DNA of 64,000 nucleotides from Bacillota bacterium. GTDB lineage: Bacteria; Bacillota; Desulfotomaculia; Desulfotomaculales; Desulfohalotomaculaceae. The position numbers were made by a program, and so were the translations under genes. Shown here piece after piece: positions 8,306 to 17,463 of this stretch; positions within the stretch are counted from its first letter, which is position 1, and each line of letters opens with the position of its first letter. The stretch is taken from contig VENI01000003.1 in the NCBI GenBank assembly GCA_009711615.1, forward strand, positions 186,001 through 250,000, written 5' to 3'. Below the pieces are notes generated by a model. That model saw only the letters and a list, made by a program, of their open reading frames with translations. It was not told where the DNA came from and did not search any database.

Positions 8306-9502
8306 ATGAAACTTTCCAAACGTGCAGCTAACATTAGCTCTAGTCCTACACTGGCCATAGATGCTAAAGCTAAACAGTTAAAGGCTGATGGAGCGAAGGT
8401 GTTTAACTTTGGTGTCGGAGAACCGGATTTTGACACACCTCAACACATTAAAGATGCTGCTATTGAAGCCATTAATGCGGGAATGACTAAATACACTCCG
8501 GTGGCTGGTACAGTCCAGTTAAAACAGGCAGTGATAGATAAATTCAAGCGTGAAAACGGACTTTCATATGAAGCGGCACAAATCATCGCTTCATCTGGTG
8601 CCAAACACTCACTGTATAATGTTTTTCAGGTATTGGTGGAAGAAGGGGATGAAGTAATAATCCCCACACCCTACTGGGTCAGTCATATGGAACAAATTAA
8701 AATCCCCGGTGGTAAACCGGTGGTGGTGATGACCAGCGAAGAGAACGGTTTTAAAATGACACCGGAACAGTTGCAGGAAGCTATAACCCCAAAAACTAAG
8801 GTGGTTCTTCTAAATAGCCCAAGTAACCCCACTGGTGCTGTTTATAGTAAAGAAGAATTGGAAGTGCTGGGCAACATCATTTTAAAACATGATAACATAA
8901 CCATAATTTCTGATGAGATATATGAAAAATTGGTTTATGATAATATGGAGCATGTTAGCATTGCCAGCATCAGTGAAGAGCTAAAGGAACGCACCGTTGT
9001 TATCAACGGAGTATCAAAAGCTTATTCCATGACCGGCTGGCGGATTGGTTATGCTGCAGCACCGCTGGAAATAGCCAAAGCCATGGCCAATCTGCAGAGT
9101 CATTCCACCAGTAACCCTTCATCCATTGCCCAGGCAGCCAGTGTAGCTGCGCTAAGCGGCACTCAGCAACCGGTGGAAGACATGAAAGTGGAATTTGTTA
9201 AGCGTCGGGACTATATGCTGGAAAGGCTGCTGGCCATTCCTGGCATTAGCTGCCCAAAACCAAACGGTGCCTTTTACCTTTTCCCAAATGTAAGTGCATA
9301 CTTTGGAAAAAGTTATAATGGAAAACCGATAAATAGTGCCACTGATTTAGCAGCCGTACTGCTGGAAGAAGTTCAGGTGGCGGTGGTGCCTGGAGTAGCT
9401 TTTGGTAATGATGATTTTATGCGGTTTTCTTATGCTACTGACATGGATACCATTACCGAAGCAATGAACCGTATTGAAAAATTGTTAGCAGAAGTAAAGT
9501 AA
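8306..9502 (+). CDS. aspartate-type aminotransferase (class I, PLP)
   Basis: This 398-residue PLP enzyme shows NPTGAVY near 174 and the lysine K238 in NGVSKAYSMTGWRIGYAA. The pattern GVGEPDFDTP near 36 and the TPYW segment are typical of prokaryotic type Ib aspartate aminotransferases, which interconvert aspartate/oxaloacetate and glutamate/2-oxoglutarate. It follows dapL by 23 bases with GGGGAGAAAAAG as ribosome site and is likely co-transcribed. An aspartate aminotransferase here would supply aspartate to the lysine/DAP branch. Some relatives also act on prephenate or aromatic acids, so specificity is not certain. Confidence 0.87.
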   Translation: MKLSKRAANISSSPTLAIDAKAKQLKADGAKVFNFGVGEPDFDTPQHIKDAAIEAINAGMTKYTPVAGTVQLKQAVIDKFKRENGLSYEAAQIIASSGAKHSLYNVFQVLVEEGDEVIIPTPYWVSHMEQIKIPGGKPVVVMTSEENGFKMTPEQLQEAITPKTKVVLLNSPSNPTGAVYSKEELEVLGNIILKHDNITIISDEIYEKLVYDNMEHVSIASISEELKERTVVINGVSKAYSMTGWRIGYAAAPLEIAKAMANLQSHSTSNPSSIAQAASVAALSGTQQPVEDMKVEFVKRRDYMLERLLAIPGISCPKPNGAFYLFPNVSAYFGKSYNGKPINSATDLAAVLLEEVQVAVVPGVAFGNDDFMRFSYATDMDTITEAMNRIEKLLAEVK

Positions 9503-9577
9503 TTCAGGATTCAGAAGATAGGAGTCAGAATAGTAACTGATAATACCTAGTTCTTCAGACACTGACTACTGAGTACC
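9501..9577. repeat. AGGAGTCAG-type inverted repeat, copy 3
   Basis: ATTCAGGATTCAG and GGAGTCAGAAT are followed after about 20 bases by the complementary-looking TTCAGACACTGACTACTGAGT. It is a degenerate fold-back copy of the dispersed intergenic family. Confidence 0.5.
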
Positions 9578-9615
9578 TAAATATGGATAGCAAACAAATA
9601 AATTCAAATTTGCTA

Positions 9616-9653
9616 AATAACCCTCTTCCTGGGCAGGAAGAGGGTTATTTTAT
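9616..9653 (+). terminator. terminator after the aminotransferase
   Basis: AATAACCCTCTTCCT pairs with AGGAAGAGGGTTATT across a GGGC loop, followed by TTTTA. It ends the dap/aminotransferase transcript before yicC. Confidence 0.85.
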
Positions 9654-9749
9654 GGGAAAAATACTATTTTTCTTCAAAAATGAAGGAATTTCATTTTTAA
9701 AGTAGAAAAATTTAGGTTATGGTAAAGGTAATATATATTTAGGTGGTGA

Positions 9750-10634
9750 TTGACTTTGCTCAAGAGCATGACTGGGTATGGCAGGGGAGAAGCCAGTGCC
9801 TGTGGTCGTAAGTTTACCGTAGAGTTGAAGTCAGTAAATCATCGCTTCTGTGAAGTGGTGATTCGTCAACCCCGGATGATGTCTTCATTAGAAGATCGCA
9901 TCCGCCGTCTGATACAAAGAAGTATCGGCAGGGGTAGAATAGACTGTTTTATTGCGGTAGAGGAAGTTGAAGAAAAAACTCAACAGGTTAAAGTTGACAA
10001 ACCCCTAGCGGTGGCTTATCATAAGTCAATAAAAGAATTACAGAGTTTACTGGCGGTTAAGGGCGATATTGAACTTAAGGACCTGATAAACATGCCAAAT
10101 GTCTTTATTTTGGAGGAACCAGAGGAAGACTTGGAAGAATGGTGGTCGGCAGTTGAAAGTGCTGTAAATAAAGCTCTGGAGCAGCTGATCCAAATGCGTA
10201 CCAATGAAGGGGAGCAGCTGAAAGTAGATTTAGAAAAACGGGTGGAAAAAATCAGGGAATATAACAGCGGCATCGAACAACGGGCGCCAAAGGTGGTGGA
10301 AGAACACCAAGAGCGACTAAACCAACGCCTGGCTGAATGGAAAGGTGATGGTATGTTGGATGAAACCCGAATGGCTGCAGAAGTGGCGGTGTTTGCTGAA
10401 CGTTCCAACATTACTGAAGAAACAGTGCGACTTACTAGTCACTTAAATCAAATGAAAAAATTTCTTCAGACTAATGACCCGGTGGGCCGCAAACTGGACT
10501 TTTTGGTTCAGGAAATGAATAGGGAAGTTAATACTATTGGATCAAAGGCTAACGATATGGAGATCTCTAATGCGGTAGTAGAACTTAAAAGCGAACTGGA
10601 AAAGATTAGAGAACAAATTCAAAATATTGAATAA
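9750..10634 (+). CDS. yicC: YicC family endoribonuclease-like protein
   Basis: YicC/YloC proteins are conserved RNases or RNA-turnover factors (E. coli YicC promotes sRNA decay). The 294-residue product has the family start KSMTGYGRGEA, the conserved VNHRFCEVVIR near 30, and the C-terminal FLVQEMNREVNTIGSKAND. Two TTG codons, 9750 and 9756, are possible starts after AGGTGGTGA. The second gives the canonical MLKSMTGYGRG. The gene heads the yloC-remA-gmk-rpoZ-coaBC-priA order known from Bacillus. No terminator separates it from remA, so it probably opens this operon. Confidence 0.92.
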   Translation: MTLLKSMTGYGRGEASACGRKFTVELKSVNHRFCEVVIRQPRMMSSLEDRIRRLIQRSIGRGRIDCFIAVEEVEEKTQQVKVDKPLAVAYHKSIKELQSLLAVKGDIELKDLINMPNVFILEEPEEDLEEWWSAVESAVNKALEQLIQMRTNEGEQLKVDLEKRVEKIREYNSGIEQRAPKVVEEHQERLNQRLAEWKGDGMLDETRMAAEVAVFAERSNITEETVRLTSHLNQMKKFLQTNDPVGRKLDFLVQEMNREVNTIGSKANDMEISNAVVELKSELEKIREQIQNIE

Positions 10635-10661
10635 TATCTAATTTAAGGGAGAGATTGTTTA

Positions 10662-10934
10662 ATGGATATTAAACTAATTAATATTGGTTTTGGTAATATT
10701 GTTTCCGCCAATAGAATAATTGGCATTGTAAGTCCGGAATCCGCACCAATAAAGCGTATTATAACCGAGGCTCGGGATCGGGGTATGCTTATTGATGCCA
10801 CTTATGGCAGGCGTACTCGTGCGGTAATAATCACCGACAGCGACCATGTTATACTATCAGCCGTGCAGCCTGAGACGGTGGCCAACCGTTTGATCACCAA
10901 AGAAGCCACTACTCAGGAAGAGTTCACCGAATAA
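10662..10934 (+). CDS. remA: RemA/DUF370 DNA-binding regulator
   Basis: RemA is a small DNA-binding protein that activates biofilm-matrix and osmoprotection genes in Bacillus. The 90-residue protein begins [20 protein letters not shown] and retains the basic stretch [13 protein letters not shown] typical of the family. The start ATG follows AAGGGAGAG. It sits between yicC and gmk as in most Firmicutes. In Bacillus RemA also controls glycine-betaine uptake genes; a link to the betaine transporter at 28.5 kb is only a suggestion. Confidence 0.95.
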   Translation: MDIKLINIGFGNIVSANRIIGIVSPESAPIKRIITEARDRGMLIDATYGRRTRAVIITDSDHVILSAVQPETVANRLITKEATTQEEFTE

Positions 10935-10935
10935 T

Positions 10936-11550
10936 ATGCAAAAAAAAGGTATACTATTAGTGCTATCAGGTCCTTCAGGAGCGGGAAAAGGTACCGTTTG
11001 CCAGGGGCTAATAAAAAGCAGCAGTTCAATGGAATTATCAATATCTGTTACAACTAGGGAATCACGGCCTGGCGAGGAGAACGGAAAAAACTACTTTTTT
11101 ATCAGTAAAGAAGAATTTCATCAAATGCTGGAAGAAGATCAACTTTTGGAATACGCTAAGGTTTACGATAATTATTATGGAACACCACGCCGGTGGGTGG
11201 AAGAGAAGTTGGAGCAAGGTGAAGATGTACTGTTGGAAATAGATATTCAGGGTGCGTTACAGATAAAAAATAAATTTCCTGAAAGTATATTAATATTTGT
11301 TGTCCCTCCTTCCATTAATGAACTACAGGCACGGTTAATTAGAAGGGGTACTGACCGTGATGATGTGATTCAGAAACGATTGGGATGCGTGCAGGGAGAG
11401 CTACAGGAAATACCAAAGTATGACTATATAGTTGTAAATGATAAACTGGAAGATGCTGTGGATGAAGTGACAGCTATATTAAAGGCTGAAAAATGCCGCC
11501 CCAAACGTTTTAGTTTACAGAAATATTTACAAACAGGAGGTCTGTCATGA
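10936..11550 (+). CDS. gmk: guanylate kinase
   Basis: Gmk phosphorylates GMP to GDP. The 204-residue protein has the P-loop GPSGAGKGT (positions 11-19), the GMP-binding segment TTRESRPGEENGKNYFF, and the lid motif RLIRRGTDRDD. The ATG lies one base after the remA stop, so translation is likely coupled. Its own ribosome site is weak and lies within remA. Confidence 0.97.
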   Translation: MQKKGILLVLSGPSGAGKGTVCQGLIKSSSSMELSISVTTRESRPGEENGKNYFFISKEEFHQMLEEDQLLEYAKVYDNYYGTPRRWVEEKLEQGEDVLLEIDIQGALQIKNKFPESILIFVVPPSINELQARLIRRGTDRDDVIQKRLGCVQGELQEIPKYDYIVVNDKLEDAVDEVTAILKAEKCRPKRFSLQKYLQTGGLS

Positions 11551-11747
11551 ACAGCATTCCACTGGATGAACTTTTAAAGAAAGTTGATAGTCGCTACAGT
11601 TTAGTGGTGGCAGCGGCCAAAAGAGCCAGATTACTTACTGAAGAAAATTTGCTAAATGAAAATAAGGAAGTGAGACGAAAGACTGTTTCCAGAGCCTTGG
11701 AAGAAATTTCTTTGGAGAGAGTGGAAATATTAACTAACAATCAGTAA
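11547..11747 (+). CDS. rpoZ: RNA polymerase omega subunit
   Basis: This 66-residue protein contains the omega core SRYSLVVAAAKRARLL, which helps assemble the beta' subunit. Its ATG overlaps the gmk stop (ATGA) and is preceded by AGGAGG within gmk. Position between gmk and coaBC is the standard Firmicutes order. Confidence 0.95.
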   Translation: MNSIPLDELLKKVDSRYSLVVAAAKRARLLTEENLLNENKEVRRKTVSRALEEISLERVEILTNNQ

Positions 11748-11774
11748 AAATATTTTTTGTTTGGAGGTTTAAAG

Positions 11775-12977
11775 GTGCTAACCGGCAAAGAAATTACATT
11801 GGGAGTAGCCGGAGGTATTGCAGCTTATAAAACAGCAGAACTGGCAAGTGGGTTGGTGAAAAATGGTGCTGAAGTGGATGTCGTAATGACTGCTTCAGCA
11901 CAAAAATTTATCCAGCCACTTACATTTTCAGCTCTGACGGGGAAGACTGTGCACACCGAAATGTTTGGATCATCTTATCGGTGTGGTGTGCCTCACATTG
12001 AACTGGCCCAAAATGCTGATTTGTTGGTAGTCGCTCCAGCAACTGCCAACATTATTGCTAAAGTAACCAACGGGTTGGCTGATGATCTGCTGTCAACAAT
12101 AATAATGGCAGCCAATATACCGGTTATGATCTGTCCGGCAATGAATACAGTGATGTACAATAACCCGGTAATGCAGCAGAATATTGCCCGTCTGCGGCAG
12201 CTGGGTTACTATTTTGTGGGCCCCAATAGTGGTCCGCTGGCCTGTGGAACAAAGGGGGCCGGTAGGATGAGTGAGCCTGGGGAAATACTGGAAAGAATAA
12301 AAAGGTTTTTTGCACCAGATCTGGCAGGTTTGAACGTGCTGGTATCAGCAGGCCCCACCAGGGAAGCGTTGGACCCAGTGCGATACATTACTAACCGTAG
12401 TTCTGGTAAGATGGGGTACAACTTAGCTCGGGCAGCTGCTGAACGAGGGGCCAATGTAACGCTGGTAAGTGGTCCAGTGAGTTTAACTCCCCCTGATGGC
12501 GTTAACTTTATCAGTGTGGAAACTGCGGAGCAGATGCACCGTGCAATGAAAGAGAACTATACTATAGCAGATATTGTTTTAAAAGCAGCAGCAGTTGCTG
12601 ATTACCGTCCCTCCACTGTGGTAAATCAGAAGATTAAAAAAGATGGCGACACTATGGTGGTGGAAATGAAGAGGAATCCAGACATATTAGCAGAACTGGG
12701 GGCAATGAAAGAAAAGCAGATTTTGGTGGGCTTTGCTGCCGAAACAAATGAATTGGAGAATTATGCAAAACGCAAGATGGAAAAAAAGAATTTGGACATG
12801 ATAGTGGCCAATGATGTTAGTGAAGCAGGAGCGGGCTTTGATGTGGACACTAATATAGTTACCATTATCAACTACAGGGGAGAAACAAAAAGACTACCGA
12901 TAATGAGTAAATATAAAGCTGCTAACAATATTTTGGATGAAGCGCTGGCATGTCGGAGTGGAAAAGTTGACAGGTGA
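11775..12977 (+). CDS. coaBC: bifunctional phosphopantothenoylcysteine decarboxylase / phosphopantothenate-cysteine ligase
   Basis: CoaBC performs two consecutive steps of coenzyme A synthesis. GTG 11775 is the best start because TTGGAGGT lies seven bases upstream; the in-frame TTG at 11757 falls before that site. The 400-residue product has an N-terminal flavin domain with catalytic H74 and C157 (in GPLACGTKGAGRM) and the PAMNTVMYNNP motif. The C-terminal ligase has NRSSGKMG and the KAAAVADYRP lysine motif. The final step of CoA synthesis, coaD, is also in this window at 42.1 kb. Confidence 0.96.
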   Translation: MLTGKEITLGVAGGIAAYKTAELASGLVKNGAEVDVVMTASAQKFIQPLTFSALTGKTVHTEMFGSSYRCGVPHIELAQNADLLVVAPATANIIAKVTNGLADDLLSTIIMAANIPVMICPAMNTVMYNNPVMQQNIARLRQLGYYFVGPNSGPLACGTKGAGRMSEPGEILERIKRFFAPDLAGLNVLVSAGPTREALDPVRYITNRSSGKMGYNLARAAAERGANVTLVSGPVSLTPPDGVNFISVETAEQMHRAMKENYTIADIVLKAAAVADYRPSTVVNQKIKKDGDTMVVEMKRNPDILAELGAMKEKQILVGFAAETNELENYAKRKMEKKNLDMIVANDVSEAGAGFDVDTNIVTIINYRGETKRLPIMSKYKAANNILDEALACRSGKVDR

Positions 12978-15174
12978 AAAATGTGCCGAGGTAATTGTTG
13001 AAGTACCCACCCGACAGTTGGACAGACCTTTTCATTATCAGGTGCCGCATCAGTTTCAACCGTTACCAGTAGGTAGTCGAGTAATAGTTCCCTTTGGTGC
13101 TCGCAAAGTTCCTGGTTATGTGGTAGGTTACTCCATACCTCCCGCCGGGGTAAATCTGAAGCCAGTGGAAAGAATTTTGGGTGGAGGACTAAATAAGGAA
13201 TTACTGGATTTAGCCCGCTGGATGTCCGAAAGATATGTTTGCACATTTGCTGAAAGCCTGCATTGCGTATTGGGGCCGGGAAGGGAAAAGAAGAATGTAC
13301 CCAAAGGGCTATATGTTACGGTAAGCAAACAAGAACTAACTAATGAAGGTTTACCCTTAAAACAGGAAGAAGTGGTGGCAGCAGCGCTGGCACAGCCGGG
13401 GATGAATAAAACCCAGTTAGCGAAAGCTGCTGGGGTATCTACTTCCACTGTCAGTACTTTAATTAAAAAGAACCTTCTTTTGTGGGCTACCGATAGTGAA
13501 AAAGCTGCTGCAAGTACTGTCTCTGGTGAACCTCCCACGTTGACACCAGAGCAACAGCAGATAACTGCAGATATTAATAAAGCCATAGATAAAAGGAAAT
13601 ACATTGCTTATTTATTACATGGAGTTACTGGTAGCGGTAAAACAGAGGTTTACTTAAGGGTTATCGCTAAAGTGCTAAGAATGAACAAGCAAGCAATAGT
13701 AATGGTGCCAGAGATTTCATTAACACCGCAAATTGTGGCGGTGTTTCGCCGCCGTTTTGGTAATAAAGTGGCGGTACTACATAGCAGGCTGTCAGCGGGT
13801 GAGAAATACGGTGAGCAGCAGCGTATTAGTACGGGAGAAGCTCAAGTGGTGTTAGGTGCCCGTTCAGCTGTGTTTGCACCGGTGTCAAGACTGGGGATAA
13901 TCATTATTGATGAAGAGCACGAGCCCATGTATAAGCAGGAAGAAAACCCTAAGTACCACACTAGAGAAGTGGCTGCATACCGGGCCAAGAAAAATAATGC
14001 GTTGGTGCTGATGGCCAGTGCTACCCCGGCGCTGGAAAGCTACTGTCGGGCGGAACCTTCCGGACCGTACCAACTACTGACAATGACCAAGCGGGTAAAA
14101 GACCTGCCAATGCCCAGTGTTAGCGTTATAGATATGCGCAGTGAACTGGACGCCGGCAATCGAAGCATTTTAAGTAGACTGTTACAGGAAAAAATAAAAT
14201 ATAGACTAGAACAGAAACAACAGGTGATATTGTTTATTAACCGCCGGGGATATGCCACATTCATAGTTTGCCGTAGGTGTGGCTTGGTACTGAAGTGTCC
14301 CCATTGCGATATATCGCTAACCTACCATTACGATGGCTATACGCGCTGTCACTACTGCGGTTACACCCGGAAGGCACCGGAAACCTGTCCAAGTTGCAGT
14401 GACCAATCCATAGGCTATTTTGGTGCGGGTACTCAGCGTGTGGAGAAAGAAGTTCGGCGTTTATTTCCGCAGGCGGGTATTATGCGCATGGACGGAGATA
14501 CCACCAGTCGCAAAAATGCACACCAGGAAATTATTGATGCCTTTAAGGCAGGTGGTGGAGATATACTGGTGGGCACTCAGATGATAGCCAAAGGTTTGGA
14601 CATACCTAATGTAACGTTGGTTGGTGTGGTAAATGCAGATACTATGCTGTACATGCCAGAATTCCGAGCAGCGGAAAGAACCTTTCAATTACTAACTCAA
14701 GTGGCTGGCCGGGCAGGACGTGGCAGCAAACCTGGAGAAACTGTAATACAAACCCACACCCCAGAACATTATAGTATAATATATGCAAGAAACCATGATT
14801 ATTTAAATTTTTATAACCAAGAAATGCAGATGCGTCGGGCGCTAAAGTATCCGCCATTTTACTATTTGGCTCGGGTATTGATAAGCGGTGAAGACGAAGA
14901 ACATGTTATGTCCGTTGCCGATGGCATAAAAACTGTGTTGAGTAATAAGGCCGCTGCAGTTAAAGGCCAGGAACAAGAAGTTACGGTGATGGGCCCGGCT
15001 CCATCTGGACTATCTAGGGTGCAGAAACGCCACCGCTGGCAGCTGGTGCTAAAGGGGCGCATATCCGGCGTGGTACGTCAAGTGACGGCGGAGGCGGTGG
15101 ATTTGTGGAGACGGAATAACAACATAAAAGATATTAGGGTTAGTATAGATATAGACCCACAGTTTTTATTGTGA
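12967..15174 (+). CDS. priA: primosomal protein N' (replication restart helicase PriA)
   Basis: PriA recognises stalled forks and reloads the replisome. Motifs are a 3'-binding N-terminal domain (EVIVEVPTRQLDRPF), Walker A GVTGSGKTEVY, Walker B IIDEEHE, and the zinc-binding block with eight cysteines between about residues 440 and 490 (CRRCG, CPHC, CHYCG, CPSC). I place the start at TTG 12967, after GGAGTGG, because the protein then begins MTGEKCAEVIVEVP like other PriA proteins. An ATG at 12937 would add ten residues and overlap coaBC by 41 bases. Either way the gene overlaps coaBC and is coupled to it. Confidence 0.95.
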   Translation: MTGEKCAEVIVEVPTRQLDRPFHYQVPHQFQPLPVGSRVIVPFGARKVPGYVVGYSIPPAGVNLKPVERILGGGLNKELLDLARWMSERYVCTFAESLHCVLGPGREKKNVPKGLYVTVSKQELTNEGLPLKQEEVVAAALAQPGMNKTQLAKAAGVSTSTVSTLIKKNLLLWATDSEKAAASTVSGEPPTLTPEQQQITADINKAIDKRKYIAYLLHGVTGSGKTEVYLRVIAKVLRMNKQAIVMVPEISLTPQIVAVFRRRFGNKVAVLHSRLSAGEKYGEQQRISTGEAQVVLGARSAVFAPVSRLGIIIIDEEHEPMYKQEENPKYHTREVAAYRAKKNNALVLMASATPALESYCRAEPSGPYQLLTMTKRVKDLPMPSVSVIDMRSELDAGNRSILSRLLQEKIKYRLEQKQQVILFINRRGYATFIVCRRCGLVLKCPHCDISLTYHYDGYTRCHYCGYTRKAPETCPSCSDQSIGYFGAGTQRVEKEVRRLFPQAGIMRMDGDTTSRKNAHQEIIDAFKAGGGDILVGTQMIAKGLDIPNVTLVGVVNADTMLYMPEFRAAERTFQLLTQVAGRAGRGSKPGETVIQTHTPEHYSIIYARNHDYLNFYNQEMQMRRALKYPPFYYLARVLISGEDEEHVMSVADGIKTVLSNKAAAVKGQEQEVTVMGPAPSGLSRVQKRHRWQLVLKGRISGVVRQVTAEAVDLWRRNNNIKDIRVSIDIDPQFLL

Positions 15175-15189
15175 TTATGAGTGCGTAAG

Positions 15190-15215
15190 GATACAGAAGT
15201 GAGGAGTTAGAATAA
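15190..15215. repeat. GGAGTTAGAAT repeat fragment, copy 4
   Basis: ACAGAAGTGAGGAGTTAGAATAAG lies between priA and def and shares its units with copies 2 and 6. Only one full heptamer remains. Confidence 0.45.
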
Positions 15216-15274
15216 GAAAAAAACATTTAAAATATAGTCTTTAATCGGTAATTTACTAGAAAGGACGAAGAGTG

Positions 15275-15730
15275 ATGGCTGTTTATGAAGTTGTTAAAAA
15301 CGGTGACCCGGTGTTGCGGGAAAAGGCCAAGCAAGTGCCGAAAATTACCCCTAACGTAAAAAAACTGCTGGATAACATGCGTGAAACCATGTATATCAAT
15401 AAGGGGGTTGGTTTGGCTGCACCACAGGTTGGGGTCTCCAAACGAATTATTGTTGTAGATGTTGGGGAAGGTCTATTTGAAGTTATTAACCCGGAAATTG
15501 TAGAAAGCCAAGGTGTGGAAACCGATATGGAAGGTTGTCTATCCATTCCCGGAGCGGTAGGTGATGTACCAAGAGCTGCTTCAGTGGTGGTAAAAGGTTT
15601 AAATCGTGATGGCCAAGAAGTAAGTATTAATGCCAGGGGTTTTTTAGCCCGGGCTTTTCAGCATGAAATAGACCACTTAGATGGTGTACTATTCATAGAC
15701 AAGGCTGAAAATGTGCGGAAGGAAGGGTAA
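15275..15730 (+). CDS. def: peptide deformylase
   Basis: Def removes the formyl group from nascent proteins, using a bound metal. The 151-residue protein shows the three family motifs: [10 protein letters not shown] (about 44-53), EGCLSIPG (about 88-95), and QHEIDHLDG (about 129-137) with the HExxH metal site. ATG 15275 follows AAAGGACGAAGAGTG; the GTG one codon earlier is an alternative. fmt starts seven bases downstream, giving the usual def-fmt pair. Confidence 0.97.
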   Translation: MAVYEVVKNGDPVLREKAKQVPKITPNVKKLLDNMRETMYINKGVGLAAPQVGVSKRIIVVDVGEGLFEVINPEIVESQGVETDMEGCLSIPGAVGDVPRAASVVVKGLNRDGQEVSINARGFLARAFQHEIDHLDGVLFIDKAENVRKEG

Positions 15731-15736
15731 TCTTTA

Positions 15737-16684
15737 ATGCGTATAGTGTACATGGGAACACCGGACTTTGCAGCACCCTGTTTGGAAAAAATTATTGAGC
15801 AAAAACATGAAGTATTGACAGTTATTACCCAGCCTGATCGACCCAAAGGCCGAGGCAAAAAGATGCAACCACCTCCGGTGAAAGTTATTGCTGAGAAAAA
15901 CAACCTGCCGGTATATCAACCGGAGAAGATAAGAACAACGGATTTTTACCAGACTCTAACAGAGCTTAATCCTGATCTGCTGGTGGTGGTGGCTTATGGT
16001 AAGATACTACCAAAAGAAATTCTTCACTTACCCCCTTTAGGGTGTGTAAATGTCCATGCATCTTTACTTCCTAAATACCGGGGGGCCGCTCCCATTCACT
16101 GGGCTGTGATTAATGGAGAAGAAGAAACCGGAGTTACCACCATGTACATGGATGAAGGAATGGATACAGGGGATATGATTATTGCCAAATCAACACCCAT
16201 TGGCCACAATGATACAGTGGGAGACATTCATGACCGCCTGGCGGAGCTGGGAGCGGAAACTCTTGGAGAGACCCTTAAGCTTATTGCCAATGGCGAAGCG
16301 CCCCGCACACCTCAGGACCACAGTAAAGCAACATATGCCCCAATGCTGAAACGGGAACACGAGCTGATTGACTGGAACCGCTCGGCTATAGAGCTGAAGA
16401 ATCAAATTCTCGGTATGAATCCCTGGCCGGGAACCTTCACCACGTTGGAAGATAAAGTGCTAAAAATATGGCGTGCTGAGATTGATGAATGTCATGCAGG
16501 CGGGCAGCCGGGCGAAGTAATTAGATGTGACAAAGACATATTTGTGGTACAGACCGGGGAAGGTTGTTTAGGTATAACAGAACTGCAACTACAGGGTGGC
16601 AAGCGGATGGATGCTTGTGGTTTTTTATGCGGCAGGAACATATATACAGGTGTCAAGCTTGGTGTTGGGGGAGGAAATAACTGA
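15737..16684 (+). CDS. fmt: methionyl-tRNA formyltransferase
   Basis: Fmt formylates initiator Met-tRNA using 10-formyltetrahydrofolate. The 315-residue protein has the catalytic and folate-binding segment NVHASLLPKYRGAAPI near 108 and the C-terminal RNA-binding domain with GMNPWPGTFT. It lies seven bases after def, forming the formylation/deformylation pair. Its stop codon overlaps the start of the next gene. Confidence 0.97.
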   Translation: MRIVYMGTPDFAAPCLEKIIEQKHEVLTVITQPDRPKGRGKKMQPPPVKVIAEKNNLPVYQPEKIRTTDFYQTLTELNPDLLVVVAYGKILPKEILHLPPLGCVNVHASLLPKYRGAAPIHWAVINGEEETGVTTMYMDEGMDTGDMIIAKSTPIGHNDTVGDIHDRLAELGAETLGETLKLIANGEAPRTPQDHSKATYAPMLKREHELIDWNRSAIELKNQILGMNPWPGTFTTLEDKVLKIWRAEIDECHAGGQPGEVIRCDKDIFVVQTGEGCLGITELQLQGGKRMDACGFLCGRNIYTGVKLGVGGGNN

Positions 16685-17463
16685 TGATTAGCAATTCATT
16701 AACAGAACCGCAAGCAAAAAAGAGATTATTCATTGGCCTTTTAGCGGGTAGTTTGCTGGCTGTATTGGGGTTGGCAGGGTTGCTATACTATTTAATGTCT
16801 CACCCCACCACAATTTTACAGCAAGTATTATTAGTTGTTTTAATTGGGGCTATACTATTAATAATGGTGGTAGTAGCTTTTGGCATTGGCGGTATTGTAC
16901 TGACCATTTGGTTGGCAAAAACCATTAAACCACTGCAGCCACTGATGAGGGTTGCCATAGGACTACTTTTTCCGGTAGCTATTGGTCTGGGTAAATTATT
17001 TAACATTGATACTGATAAAATAAAACGATCTTTCATCGAAGTTAATAACCAACTTGTTCGTACCAAAGAATTGAAACTAAAACCTTCACAGCTTTTGTTA
17101 TTAGCTCCTCACTGCCTGCAAAAAAGCAGTTGCCCCCATAAAATAACCACTAACATAAATAACTGCAAAAGATGCGGTGGTTGTCCAGTGGATCAATTGC
17201 TAGATATTAGGGAACGTTTAGGAGTAAATGTGGGACTGGCCACCGGTGGTACACTGGCCCGTAAATATGTGAAGGAATATAGACCAAAGGCAGTGGTGGC
17301 CATTGCCTGTGAACGAGATTTGTCTAGCGGTATACAAGATTCAAGCCCCCTACCAGTATTGGGAGTTTTAAATGAACGGCCCTTTGGCCCTTGCTTTAAT
17401 ACTCAAATATCTGTGTCTCAGGTGGAAATCGCTATAAGATATTTTGCAGAGGTGGAAAATTAA
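16684..17463 (+). CDS. DUF116 membrane protein with cysteine-rich domain
   Basis: This 259-residue protein has two predicted membrane helices (about 16-40 and 45-77) and a cytoplasmic C-terminal DUF116 domain. That domain carries clustered cysteines (CLQKSSCPH, then CKRCGGCP near 160) and later single cysteines in AIACERD and GPCFN. The spacing suggests a metal or iron-sulfur site, but no biochemical role is established for the family. It overlaps fmt and rsmB by one base each, so it is translated within the formylation/rRNA-modification operon. This neighbourhood is common in Clostridia. I do not assign a function. Confidence 0.8.
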   Translation: MISNSLTEPQAKKRLFIGLLAGSLLAVLGLAGLLYYLMSHPTTILQQVLLVVLIGAILLIMVVVAFGIGGIVLTIWLAKTIKPLQPLMRVAIGLLFPVAIGLGKLFNIDTDKIKRSFIEVNNQLVRTKELKLKPSQLLLLAPHCLQKSSCPHKITTNINNCKRCGGCPVDQLLDIRERLGVNVGLATGGTLARKYVKEYRPKAVVAIACERDLSSGIQDSSPLPVLGVLNERPFGPCFNTQISVSQVEIAIRYFAEVEN

